A stretch of 64,000 nt of DNA from contig CM077595.1 in assembly GCA_039654915.1 (NCBI GenBank), positions 93,041,501-93,105,500 of the forward strand, given 5' to 3'. Within the stretch, counting starts at the first letter, position 1, and every line of letters begins with the position of its first letter. The position numbers and the translations under genes are program-made. A model generated the notes under the pieces. The model was not told where the DNA came from. It searched no databases and saw only the letters and a list, made by a program, of their open reading frames with translations. Positions 1-9,400 of this stretch are shown here, one piece after another. This DNA is from Aquilaria yunnanensis. Its lineage: Eukaryota; Streptophyta; Magnoliopsida; Malvales; Thymelaeaceae.

Positions 1-310
1 GGAAAGGTTCTATCGTTGTAAGATGGACTGAATGATTGATTGTTTGTTTGAGGTTTAAGGAAAGGTCCTTGGAACCTCTAACGATAGGAAATGTTCTATC
101 GTTGTAAGATGGACTGAATGATTGATCTCGAGGCAAAGGTTCCATCCTTAAAACCCCGATGATGAAAATTGGTTGTTTTCGAGGCAAAGGTTCCTTCCTT
201 AAAACCCCGATGATGAAAATTGATTGTTTTCGAGGCAAAGGTTCCATCCTTAAAACCCCGATGATGAAAATTGATTTTGAGGCTAAGGAGCTTTCCTTAG
301 GACCTCGAGC
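1..310. repeat. Short tandem repeats at window edge
   Basis: Three to four copies of a 51-bp unit start near 129, 180, 231 and 278, each containing 'gaggcaaaggttcc' and 'aaaaccccgatgatgaaaa'. A second 40-bp block at 1-40 recurs at 87-126 with one or two changes. Such arrays are common in the 3' untranslated part of Ogre-type elements, where this would lie. Confidence 0.8.
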
Positions 311-822
311 GAAATTTATATGAAAGCAATTGAAATTGGAATAATTTTCTTCGAAAGTGTGAATTTTCATAATAGGTGAGTGCAAAAATTTAAACTTCGA
401 TAAGATGAGTGAATCTTGATGATGACAATAACATTGACAAATTATGTAAAGGGAACGGATGTTTGGAATCAATATCCAAGGTTCATCTAATATTTTCTTC
501 AGTAAATATAGATTCCCTTGTGAGATATGTCATCCAAATAAGGTTAAAGCTTAACTACCCCAAAATGTTATGCCTAGTAGACCTAATAGGATGCGTCTCA
601 AGAGTAATAAAAATTACTCTTTACTCAGCCATTCCATCTTAAAGGCATTGTCCCATGGTTTTAATATCAGCATGGACGAAACTATCTTATAAGAAAAGAA
701 ATTCCTTGAAAAGAAAAACTGAAACGCGAAAGAAAATGCTGATAATAAAACTAAAGGACAAGAAAAACGGATCAAATCGCTTCTTTCTTCCACAATACTT
801 CAACAGGGTGAGTAGAGGACCA
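311..822. other. Non-coding stretch downstream of LOG
   Basis: No convincing gene. The only open stretch (about 409-642, plus strand) lacks an ATG and any recognisable motif. By position it would be the 3' untranslated part of the retroelement or of the LOG cassette. Confidence 0.5.
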
Positions 823-1452
823 TTATGGGAGTGAACTGGTCGGAAAAGACTGTCGTGTCCAGTCTATCTGAATCATTGCTGGATCTGGTTCAGGAACAAA
901 AGCTTGTATTTTATCTAGCAATTCTTCAGCAGTTGTTGCGGATATTATGATTCGCCGTGCCACTCTTGATATGAAATTCTTCTGCATAGCATAATCCATA
1001 AAAGCTATCAGACCTGTAAAGAAATTGTTAACATTTAAAAGCCCAATGGGTTTCTTATGCAAATTAAGTTGGGCCATGGAAGCAATTTGAAAGACTTCTC
1101 CCAACGTGCCAAAACCACCTGGTAGAGCGATAAAAGCATCAGCATTTAAAAGCATTTGTAACACACGCTCTTGCAAATTTTTAACCACTAATTCTTCTCC
1201 AATCGTGCCCCCAGAAACAAATTTCAAAGGTCCAGGGATGATGCCCAAAACTTGACTTCCTCCTAAAGATGCTGCTGATGCTACACCTCCCATTAATCCG
1301 ACACTACCTCCTCCATAAACTAAATGTATTTTTCGCTCAGCTAATACTCTACCCAAATGGTTGGCTGCCTTTAAATACTCTTCATCTTTTCCAGGAAAAG
1401 CCCCAGAAAATACACAAATACTTCGGGATTTACGAGTTGGGGTTTTCTCCAT
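823..1452 (-). CDS. Intronless LOG-type cytokinin riboside 5'-monophosphate phosphoribohydrolase
   Basis: LOG enzymes release active cytokinin base from the riboside monophosphate in one step, in the cytosol and nucleus. The 209-residue protein starting at 1452 has the Rossmann-type GGGSVGLMG motif and the family signature PGGxGTxxE (seen as PGGFGTLGE), and is the usual length for plant LOGs. The frame stays open to an ATG at 1539, but that extension runs back through the TATA-like sequence into the repeat array and is probably not translated. Plant LOG genes normally have several introns; this one has none, so it looks like a retrocopy. It lies fifth in line behind four tandem Cys-rich genes on the same strand, downstream of Ogre pol, with the same TATA-containing spacer in front. 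It appears intact. Enzyme activity and expression are inferred. Confidence 0.85.
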   Translation of the reverse strand: MEKTPTRKSRSICVFSGAFPGKDEEYLKAANHLGRVLAERKIHLVYGGGSVGLMGGVASAASLGGSQVLGIIPGPLKFVSGGTIGEELVVKNLQERVLQMLLNADAFIALPGGFGTLGEVFQIASMAQLNLHKKPIGLLNVNNFFTGLIAFMDYAMQKNFISRVARRIIISATTAEELLDKIQAFVPEPDPAMIQIDWTRQSFPTSSLP

Positions 1453-1482
1453 TCCTATCCTTATCCTTGTGAGAAAAGAGGA

Positions 1483-1493
1483 TATATTTATAG
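1483..1493 (-). promoter_or_regulatory. TATA-like box of LOG cassette
   Basis: Reads CTATAAATATA on the minus strand, followed by CTTCATCTC-like sequence upstream, matching the TATA region ahead of the Cys-rich genes at 2733, 3545 and 4324. It lies only about 31 bp before the ATG at 1452, so a transcript from it would have almost no leader. Confidence 0.45.
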
Positions 1494-1542
1494 AGATGAA
1501 GAGATAAGGCAATAATTTTATTTTCAAGAGTGGATACATTAT

Positions 1543-2110
1543 TGCCAGCTATACACAGTAGTCACGAGTATGACTCTGGTCAGGTATGGGTACACTATCG
1601 TTAAAAGAGGAGGAAAATTTTCAAAATAGCTGCTAGCATGTACAGTAGTCACTACTGTAGCTTACGTCAGGAGTAGGTATGTGATTGTTGGAAGGGAAGG
1701 AAAATTTCAAAAGTGGCAGCTATATACAGTAGTCCGTGTCAAGAGTGGGTACATTATTTCCAAAGGGGAAGAAAATTTCAAAAGCGACAGCTAGCACGTA
1801 CAGTATCGTGACTATGGCTCATGTCAGGAGTGGATACATTATCGCCGAAAGGGGAGGAAAATTTCAAAAGCGACAGCTAGCACGTACAGTAATCGTGACT
1901 TTGGTTTATGTCAGGAATGGATACATTATCGCCGAAAGGGGAGGAAAATTTCAAAAGCGACAGCTAGCACGTACAGTAATCGTGACTTTGGTTCACGTCA
2001 GGAGTGGATACATTATTACCAAAAGGGGAGGAAAATTTCAAAAGCGACAGCTAGCACGTACAGTAATCGTGACTTTGATCCTCGTCTTCCACTGGCTTTG
2101 CGTCCAGTAA
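1543..2110. repeat. 87-bp tandem repeat array between LOG and the Cys-rich genes
   Basis: About seven copies with a period of 86-87 bp; the marker 'gacagctagcacgtacag' recurs near 1786, 1872, 1959 and 2046, with more diverged copies toward 1546. The unit resembles the spacer found after each Cys-rich gene (shared 'gacagct', 'gtacag', 'aatc.tgac..tgg'), so it is a local amplification of that spacer. Because the period is 29 codons, a plus-strand frame stays open through it by chance. Confidence 0.85.
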
Positions 2111-2125
2111 TGGCTTCAATGCTTT

Positions 2126-2674
2126 CTATGAATCGGTGATTTGCATCTCATCTAGCTTTCTCACAAACTGGCAAACAGGGTCGTTTAGGGTCAGATTCCC
2201 AAGACTGTAACGATCTCGTTCTTTTTGGAAAATTATCCATAATCCAACAACCTCAAATTGCACTATTCCACAAGAATGCGCTTCAAGAACCTCTCGAATA
2301 TCTTCTAGAGATTCCTTACGCAAGCCATTCTTAATGAATCTTATTCTATCATTACGATTTCTGGTGATCACTCCTGGAGCACGACATTTATTGCCGCAAA
2401 TCCACCATCCACAATTATGACAAACGCCTAGCCTCTTTGCTCTTCTTTTTTTGGCATAAGCGCTTTTACCAAAGCCGGGCATACGGGGAAAGAACGCTTC
2501 GGGAACTTCACCAGCTGAACGAACCTTAGCTTCAATTAGCCACCGCACATTATCAGGAATGCCTTTGTGCATAAATACTCTGAATCGTTCACATCTAGCT
2601 TGATAAATCTTTTTAAGAACATTTATTGGGAAGGAAGGAAAATACTTTCGTAGGGCGGAAAGAGAAGACTCCAT
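2126..2674 (-). CDS. Cys-rich basic protein, tandem copy 4 (carlavirus NABP-like)
   Basis: An intact 182-residue protein, the same length as the three copies upstream. I start it at the ATG at 2674, which aligns with the other copies; the 15 bases before it contain only a TTG. Order of parts: a helical N-terminal half, a GKSAYAKKRRAKRLG-type basic patch (about residues 70-85), then CHNCGWWICGNKC, a C-x2-C-x4-C-x3-C cluster, then a charged C-terminal half. The basic patch directly followed by a Cys cluster is the layout of the carlavirus-type nucleic-acid-binding protein family; the Cys spacing here is shorter. It is the copy nearest to LOG. Nucleic-acid binding is inferred; the viral relationship needs a profile search. 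Confidence 0.65.
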   Translation of the reverse strand: MESSLSALRKYFPSFPINVLKKIYQARCERFRVFMHKGIPDNVRWLIEAKVRSAGEVPEAFFPRMPGFGKSAYAKKRRAKRLGVCHNCGWWICGNKCRAPGVITRNRNDRIRFIKNGLRKESLEDIREVLEAHSCGIVQFEVVGLWIIFQKERDRYSLGNLTLNDPVCQFVRKLDEMQITDS

Positions 2675-2732
2675 TGATGAAGGAGGCAAAGAAAGAAATT
2701 AGTGATTGTAGGAAACGAACATAACTAACACA

Positions 2733-2741
2733 TATTTATAG
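2733..2741 (-). promoter_or_regulatory. TATA-like box before Cys-rich copy 4
   Basis: CTATAAATA on the minus strand, about 60 bp before the ATG at 2674, in the same sequence context as the boxes at 1483, 3545 and 4324. Confidence 0.4.
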
Positions 2742-2890
2742 TGACGAAAGGGATAATACGTTTATTACACTTACAGAAGCAAGTACATTATTGTCAAAAG
2801 AAAAGACAAATGACAGCTTATATGTACAGCAATCATGACTGTGGCTCTCATCTTCCACTGATTTATGTCTAGTAACGGCTTCAATGCCTT

Positions 2891-3439
2891 CTATAAGTCG
2901 GGGATTTGCTTCCCATCCAGTTTTCTCACAAACTGGCAAACAGGGTCATTAAAAGTTAGATTTCCAAGACTGTAACGATCCTGTTCTTTACGGAAAGTCC
3001 ACCATAAATCCATAATTTCCCATTGCACTATTTCACAAGAATGTGTTTCAAAAGTTAATAGGATATCATCCAAAGATTCCTTACGCAGGCCATTCTTGAT
3101 GAATTTTCTTTTATCTTCATGATTTCTGGAGATGTATCCTAAAAAGCGACATTTAGTATTACAATTCCATCGTCCACATTTATGACAGACACCAAGCCTC
3201 TTTGCTCTTCGCTTTTTGGCATAAGCGCTTTTACCAAAGCCGGGCATACGGGGAAAGAACGCTTCTGGAACTTCACCAGCTGAACGAACCTTAGCTTCAA
3301 TTAGCCACCGCACATTGTCAGGAATGCCTTTGTGCATAAAGACTCTAATCCTTTCACATCTAGCTTGGTAAATCATTTTAAGAACATTTATTGGGATGGA
3401 AGGAAAGTATTTTCGCATGGCGGAAAGAGTAGAATCCAT
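2891..3439 (-). CDS. Cys-rich basic protein, tandem copy 3 (carlavirus NABP-like)
   Basis: Intact, 182 residues, starting at the ATG at 3439. It has the same parts as its neighbours: a basic patch AKKRRAKRLG, then CHKCGRWNCNTKC, then GYISRN and a charged tail. It is close to copy 2 (2126-4243 region) in the spacer as well as in the coding part. The unit length, coding plus spacer, is about 765-804 bp. No stop or frameshift is seen. Four intact copies of equal length that differ at many residues suggest the protein has been kept under selection since amplification, which a dN/dS test could decide. Confidence 0.65.
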   Translation of the reverse strand: MDSTLSAMRKYFPSIPINVLKMIYQARCERIRVFMHKGIPDNVRWLIEAKVRSAGEVPEAFFPRMPGFGKSAYAKKRRAKRLGVCHKCGRWNCNTKCRFLGYISRNHEDKRKFIKNGLRKESLDDILLTFETHSCEIVQWEIMDLWWTFRKEQDRYSLGNLTFNDPVCQFVRKLDGKQIPDL

Positions 3440-3544
3440 TGATAAAAGAAGAATTTGAGAGAAGAGATGAAGAAATCAGTTATTGTAGGAAACTGAGAGT
3501 CAGAGAGTATTGCATCCGCTACTTAACCGGAAAGAAGAACACGC

Positions 3545-3552
3545 ATTTATAG
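3545..3552 (-). promoter_or_regulatory. TATA-like box before Cys-rich copy 3
   Basis: CTATAAAT on the minus strand about 105 bp before the ATG at 3439, flanked by the shared 'agcgatgaaa.ggataacgtg' block. Confidence 0.4.
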
Positions 3553-3694
3553 CGATGAAAGGATAACGTGTTAATTACGCTTACAGGAACAAGTATATTA
3601 AAAGAAAAGACAAATGACAGCTTATATGTACAGGAATCATGACCGTGGCTCTCATCTTCCCCTGATTTATGTCCAGTAATGGCTTCAATGCCAT

Positions 3695-4243
3695 CTATAA
3701 GTCGGGGATTTGCTTCCCATCCAGTTTTCTTACAAACTGACAAACAGGATCGTTTAAAGTCACATTCCCAAGACTGTAACGGTTTCGTTCTTTATGGTAA
3801 GTCCTCCATAAACTGATAATTTCACCTTGCACTTTTCCACAAGAATGCGTTTCAAGAGTCTCTCGGATATCTTCCAGAGATTCCTTACGCAGGCCATTCT
3901 TAATGAATTTTCTTTTATCTTCACGATTTATGGAGATGTATCCTAAAGAGCGACATTTAGTAATACAATTCCATCGCCCACATTTATAACACACGCCTAG
4001 TCTCTTTGCTCTTCGCCTTTTGGCATAACGGCTTTTACCTAAACCGGGCATGCGGGGCATAAATGCATCTGGAACTTCACCCGCCAGACGGACCTTAGCT
4101 TCAATTATCCACTGCACATTATCGGGAATGCCTTTGCGTGTAAAAACTCTGATTCTTTCACATCTAGCAAGGTAGATCTTTTTAAGGACTTTTATTGGAA
4201 AGGAAGGAAAGTATTTTCGCAGTGCAGAAAGAGTAGAATCCAT
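3695..4243 (-). CDS. Cys-rich basic protein, tandem copy 2 (carlavirus NABP-like)
   Basis: Intact, 182 residues, starting at the ATG at 4243. It has the basic patch AKRRRAKRLG and the cluster CYKCGRWNCITKC (C-x2-C-x4-C-x3-C), followed by GYISIN. The His of the other copies' CHKC is Tyr here, so the metal site, if any, would be all-Cys. Same strand and same TATA-bearing spacer as its neighbours; no break seen. Confidence 0.65.
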   Translation of the reverse strand: MDSTLSALRKYFPSFPIKVLKKIYLARCERIRVFTRKGIPDNVQWIIEAKVRLAGEVPDAFMPRMPGLGKSRYAKRRRAKRLGVCYKCGRWNCITKCRSLGYISINREDKRKFIKNGLRKESLEDIRETLETHSCGKVQGEIISLWRTYHKERNRYSLGNVTLNDPVCQFVRKLDGKQIPDL

Positions 4244-4323
4244 TGATGAGAGAAGAATTTGAGAGAAGAGGGAAATGAATCAGTTATTGAAGGAAACTTA
4301 GATAACCGACTGGAAGAACATGC

Positions 4324-4331
4324 ATTTATAG
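4324..4331 (-). promoter_or_regulatory. TATA-like box before Cys-rich copy 2
   Basis: CTATAAAT on the minus strand about 80 bp before the ATG at 4243, in the same context as the other cassette boxes. Confidence 0.4.
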
Positions 4332-4489
4332 CGATGAAATGGATAACGTGTCGATTACACTTACGGGAGCAAATACATTATTAAAAGAAAAATGGAAAAT
4401 TTTAAATATGATAAATTGTATGTACAGTGATTGTGACTGTGGCTCACATCTTCCACTGGTTTTACGTCCAGTAACGGGATTAATGGCTT

Positions 4490-5038
4490 CTATGAGTCGA
4501 GGATTTGCTTCCCATCCAGTTTTCTTACAAGCTGACAAATAGGGTCGTTTAATGTCAGATTCCCGGGACTGTATCGTTCTCGTTCTTCATGAAAAATGCT
4601 CCATAAATCGAGAAGTTCACGTTGCACGGATCCACAAGAATGCGTCTCAAGAGTCAATTGGAGATCATCCAATGAGTCCTTACTCAGGCCATTCTTAATG
4701 AATCGTATTTTATCTTCTCGATTATCAGAGATCATCCCTAAAGAACGACATTTAGTATTACAGGTCCAGCGTCCGCATTTATGACAGACGCCTAGTCTCC
4801 TCGCTCTTCGTTTTTTGGCATAAGAGCTTTTGCCTACACCAGGCATGTGAGACACAAATGCCTCTGGGATTTCACCTGCCAGACGAACCTTAGCTTCAAT
4901 TAACCACCGCACATCTTCAGGGATTCCTTTATGCATCAGAGCTCTTAATCGTTCACAGCGAACTTGGTAGATCTTTTTGAGGATGTTCATTGGGAGAGAA
5001 GGAAAATATTTTCGCAAGGCAGAAAAAGTAGGATCCAT
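4490..5038 (-). CDS. Cys-rich basic protein, tandem copy 1 (carlavirus NABP-like)
   Basis: The first copy after pol in the element's direction, intact, 182 residues from the ATG at 5038. It is the most diverged copy, with the basic patch AKKRRARRLG and the cluster CHKCGRWTCNTKC followed by GMISDN. The sequence ahead of it (5039-5170) keeps the 'cttaaccgg' spacer block, but its TATA-like site (around 5161) is degenerate. It may therefore depend on read-through from the retroelement or be the founder copy. In the viral family named for the other copies, such proteins bind nucleic acid and some suppress RNA silencing or act in the nucleus; applying that here is inference. Confidence 0.65.
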   Translation of the reverse strand: MDPTFSALRKYFPSLPMNILKKIYQVRCERLRALMHKGIPEDVRWLIEAKVRLAGEIPEAFVSHMPGVGKSSYAKKRRARRLGVCHKCGRWTCNTKCRSLGMISDNREDKIRFIKNGLSKDSLDDLQLTLETHSCGSVQRELLDLWSIFHEERERYSPGNLTLNDPICQLVRKLDGKQILDS

Positions 5039-5232
5039 TTTCTAGGAGAAAGTAAAAGAAAGGAGGGAGGAAATGATCAGTTATTATGGGCAACTGAGAG
5101 AACCGACTTGAGAGTCACGGAGTACCGTATCCGCCGCTTAACCGGAAAAGTGAATCCTACTTTATTTTGATGTGATAGATATTCCATCCAGCTGACGTCG
5201 ATTCAGTCCTTGATTATTGAATCCATTGTCCG

Positions 5233-5500
5233 CTTTTGACGAATTTTCAACGACAATATTTCTTGATGTCTGCCTTATCTTTGACGATAGCTATCACTCA
5301 TCTTGGATGCTGCTAAGCTGGCATCAATTCTGTTCTTTTAGGTGTAGCCTCAATTGCCAGGCTTTTGACGAATTTTCAACGACAATATTTCTTGATGTCT
5401 GCCTTATCTTTGACGATAGCTATCACTCATCTTGGATGCTGCTAAGCTGGCATCAATTCTGTTCTTTTAGGTGTAGCCTCAATTGCCAGGCTTTTGACGA
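5233..5500. repeat. 129-bp direct duplication
   Basis: The segment starting 'cttttgacgaattttcaacg' at 5233 repeats at 5362 almost without change, with a partial third start near 5491. Its length is a multiple of three, which keeps a plus-strand frame open by chance. Confidence 0.85.
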
Positions 5501-6456
5501 TATTGTATGCTTTATCCTTGGATTCCTGATGGGGCTGGGTCCAGCGTATTAGCTATGCGTCCAATTAGTAAGAGCTGATGTCATTAAGATCTCAGCTTAT
5601 ACTGCTGCAATCATGCTGCGGACATGCTTTTCATTTGATCCCTGTTATGTAAAAGCCATGCATGCATGATGTGAAATGCATGAATGCAAGGCATGTGTAA
5701 CTGATGTTTTTTTTTTTAATCTAGCTCTTCATGTCTTTGCTTTACTTTACTGGATCTTCTTTGTGATTTCCTTCTCGGACTATTATTGAATCTCTTTATG
5801 CTTTCCAGCTGTTGTCCATTGTCTCAAAAGCCCAACTCTGTTCAAAAATCCTCTTTCCTTGCCTTATTTTTGAATTTTGACCTCAATTTTCTTTAATGCC
5901 CGCCTCATATTTTATGCTTCTCTGGATAATTGTCCCTGTTGAAATATTCGTGAGCATGATTCTTTCCTGCTGACATAGACATGTTAAGACTTCTGAAATG
6001 ATCATTCAGGCTACCACCAAGGCTATCTCCCAAAGATTTGTTACTCCTTCTTCTTTGTTAGCCTATGTTCTGTGCTGCTCGCAAAGCAGGACCTCAATCT
6101 TACCTGTTTTAATTCACAAAGCTTATCAAAGTAATCTACGGTCTTTGTTTTTTTCTAAGTTTTAATTATTACTATTCTTCCTTCAAAAGTCACAATTTAT
6201 TGCACACTTAAGGCTAGTAGGAATGTGAGATTTGAAGGAAAAGAACTGGATAGAAGCGACTTTAGCATTTTGAACGTGAGAATCTAAGGTAAGTTAAAGA
6301 GAATTGGCTTTTATTTATGGGTAAAAGAATATGAAAATCTTGGGTACAGATAGATAATGAAAGTGTAAGGGAAGAAAGCTCTCTTTGACAACTTTGATCA
6401 AATAAACTTTGGTAACCCTGCATCCACTTCTCCCCTTCTGTTCGAAAATTTCTTCA
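5501..6456. other. Non-coding stretch between pol and the cargo genes
   Basis: No gene is visible on either strand. It would be the start of the retroelement's 3' untranslated region. It has short pyrimidine-rich runs and no further copy of the Cys-rich unit. Confidence 0.5.
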
Positions 6457-9400
6457 TTATGCAAAGTATTTCTTTACTGCATCCGAATTTACTGGCTTCG
6501 GTAATTCTCGTCCATCCATTTCTGTCAGAATTAGTGCCCCTCCTGAAAATGCTTTCTTCACGACATATGGCCCGTCATAATTTGGTGTCCATTTTCCTCT
6601 TGAATCATGTTGCATGGGTAAAATTTTCTTGAGCACTATGTCACCTTCGTGAAATTGTCGTGGGCGAACCTTTTTGTTGTAAGCACGAATCATCCTTCTT
6701 TGATAAAGTTGCCCATGGCAGAGGGCTATCATTCTTCTTTCATCAATTAGATTTAATTGCTCGTATCTAGCTTTGACCCATTCTGCTTCTCCTAATTGAG
6801 TATCCATTAGTACCCTTAATGAAGGAATTTCAACTTCGATGGGGAATACAGCCTCCATACCGTATACCAGAGAAAAAGGTGTTGCTCCAGTAGAAGTACG
6901 GGTAGAAGTTCTATAAGCATGTAGTGCAAAAGGTAACATCTCATGCCAGTCTTTGTAAGTGACGATCATCTTTTCAACAATTCTCTTGATATTTTTATTG
7001 GCCGCTTCTACTGCACCATTCATCATCGGTCGATAAGGTGCTGAATTGAGATGCTTGATTTTGAATTGCTGGCACAAAGTCTGCATCATTGCATTATTCA
7101 GGTTCGTGGCATTGTCTGAGATGATACACTCTGGCGGTCCATAGCGACAAATGATTTCTTTCTTAATGAACCGGCATACCACCTTTTGAGTTACGCTTGC
7201 ATAAGACACAGCTTCTACCCATTTAGTAAAGTAGTCAATTGCAACTAGGATGAATTTGTGACCATTGGAAGCTTTAGGGGTAATCGCTCCAATAACATCG
7301 ATTCCCCACATGGCAAAAGGCCAAGGTATTGCTGTTACATTAAGAGGAACAGGTGGAGCTTGGATCTTGTTGGCATATATTTGGCATTTGTGACATTTTC
7401 TTACGTGATTGACGCAATCACTTTCCAATGTGAGCCAATAGTAACCAGCCCTCATTATTTGTCTTGCCATGGTATGACCACTAGTGTGTGCTCCACATAT
7501 TCCAGAATGAACTTCTTCCATGATCTTTCGTGCTTCATGAGTATCTACACAGCGAAGTAGCATCGAGTCTGGGGTTTTCTTGTAAAGTATGTCTAGGTTT
7601 AAAAGAAAACCCATTGACAATCTTCGTAGAAATTTCTTGTCATTTTCTGATACTTCTGGTGGATATACTCTTTCTTTGAGGTATTTCTTGATATCGTGAT
7701 ACCAAGGCTTTCCATCCAATTCTTCTTCGATGCTCATGCAATAAGCTGGAGAATCTATTATTCTCATCTCGAACACAGGAGTATGCTCGGGGTCACTGAT
7801 CTTGTACATAACAGCCAAAGTAGCTAAAGCATCCGGTATTTGATTATCTTCCCTTGGAAGATGATGGAAGCTTATACTGTTGAATTTTCGAGCCAAGTCT
7901 AGTATGAGCTTTTGGTAAGGGATCAATTTTGAATCCCTTGTCTCCCATTCTCCGTTGATTTGATATATGACTAATGCGGAATCCCCATAAACTCGGAGAT
8001 CTCGCACTTTCAATTCCAGTGCCATTTGGAGTCCCATAGCACATGCCTCATACTCTACTATATTGTTGGTACAAGGAAATGTAATTTTTGCTGTAAGAGG
8101 GAATTGCTCTCCACTTGGAGAGATGAGTATGGCTCCAATCCCTTGTCCCAAAGCATTAGATGCTCCATCGAATGCCATTTTCCATGTTTCATCATCTTTA
8201 GAGACTTCCTGTTCTATCGTCATTATATCTCCATCAGGAAACTCCATTTTCATTGGCTCATAATCATCCAATGCTCTATCAGCCAGATATTCAGCAATCA
8301 CACTCCCTTTTACAGCCTTTTGGGTGACATACTGTATGTCGTATTCAGACAACAGCATTTGCCATTTTGCGATCCTGCCTGATAAAGCTGGTTTCTCAAA
8401 AATGTACTTAATGGGATCAGTCTTGGAGATTAGCAATGTGGTGTTGTTGAGCATGTAGTGTCGTAGTCGGTGTGCTACCCATGCAAGGGCACAACAGGAC
8501 TTTTCTACTATTGAGTATTTCGCTTCATATGTGGTAAGCTTCTTGCTCAAATAGTAAATTGCGTGCTCTTTCTTGCCTGTCTCATCACGTTGACCCAATA
8601 CGGATCCTAATGAAGAATCCTGTATGGATAAATATAGAATCAACGATTCTCCAGATCGGGGTGGTACCAAGACTGGTGGATTTGATAGATATTGCTTGAT
8701 TTTCTCGAATGCTTCTTGGCATTCGTTATTCCACTCGATCGGATTGTTCTTCTTCAGTGATTTGAAAAGAGGTTCACACTTGGATGTCAATTGTGAAATG
8801 AACCTTGCTATGAAGTTGATTCTGCCCAGGAAACTTCTTACTTGTTTTGGAGTCTTCGGGGGTTGCATTTCTTGTATTGCTTTGACTTTACTCGGGTCAA
8901 CTCGAATCCCATCCTTGCTGACCATGAAACCCAATAACTTTCCTGAAGAGGCTCCAAAAATACATTTGGCAGGATTCAACTTCAGTTGATATTTGCGAAG
9001 TCTATCGAATAGTTTTCTTAGCACTTTTAGATGCCCCTTAGCAGTGAAAGTTTTGGCGATCATGTCGTCTACATATACTTCAATTTCTTTATGCATCATG
9101 TCATGGAATAATGCAACCATGGCTCTTTGATATGTAGCACCAGCATTCTTTAACCCAAAAGGCATCACCTTGTAGTAGAAGGTACCCCAAAGGGTTATAA
9201 AGGCAGTTTTTATCATATCATCTGGATCAAGTTTGATTTGATTGTATCCAGAGAAGCCATCCATGAAGGAAAAATAGGAGTTTCCTGCGGTATTATCCAC
9301 CAGCGTATCAATGTGAGGAAGTGGGAAGTTATCTTTAGGACTGGCTTCGTTCAATGGCCGGTAGTCCTGACAAACTCTTAGTTTCCTGCTTTCTTTCTTT

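Noticed and set aside
1736..2110. Plus-strand 124-codon frame with repeated RSGYIIAERGGKFQKRQ units
   Set aside because: Produced by the 87-bp tandem repeat, whose length is 29 codons; no ATG-led gene context and antisense to the cargo strand.
1543..2110. Possible CRISPR-like spaced repeats
   Set aside because: Copies are contiguous without unique spacers and the DNA is from a plant.
2736..2939. Second minus-strand frame overlapping the 3' ends of the Cys-rich genes (also 3519-3743 and 4326-4538)
   Set aside because: Similarity between copies follows from DNA similarity; the frame diverges after the overlap and is stopped early in the last copy (2126-2160).
5217..5552. Plus-strand 111-codon repetitive frame
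   Set aside because: Consequence of a 129-bp direct duplication; no start or family match.
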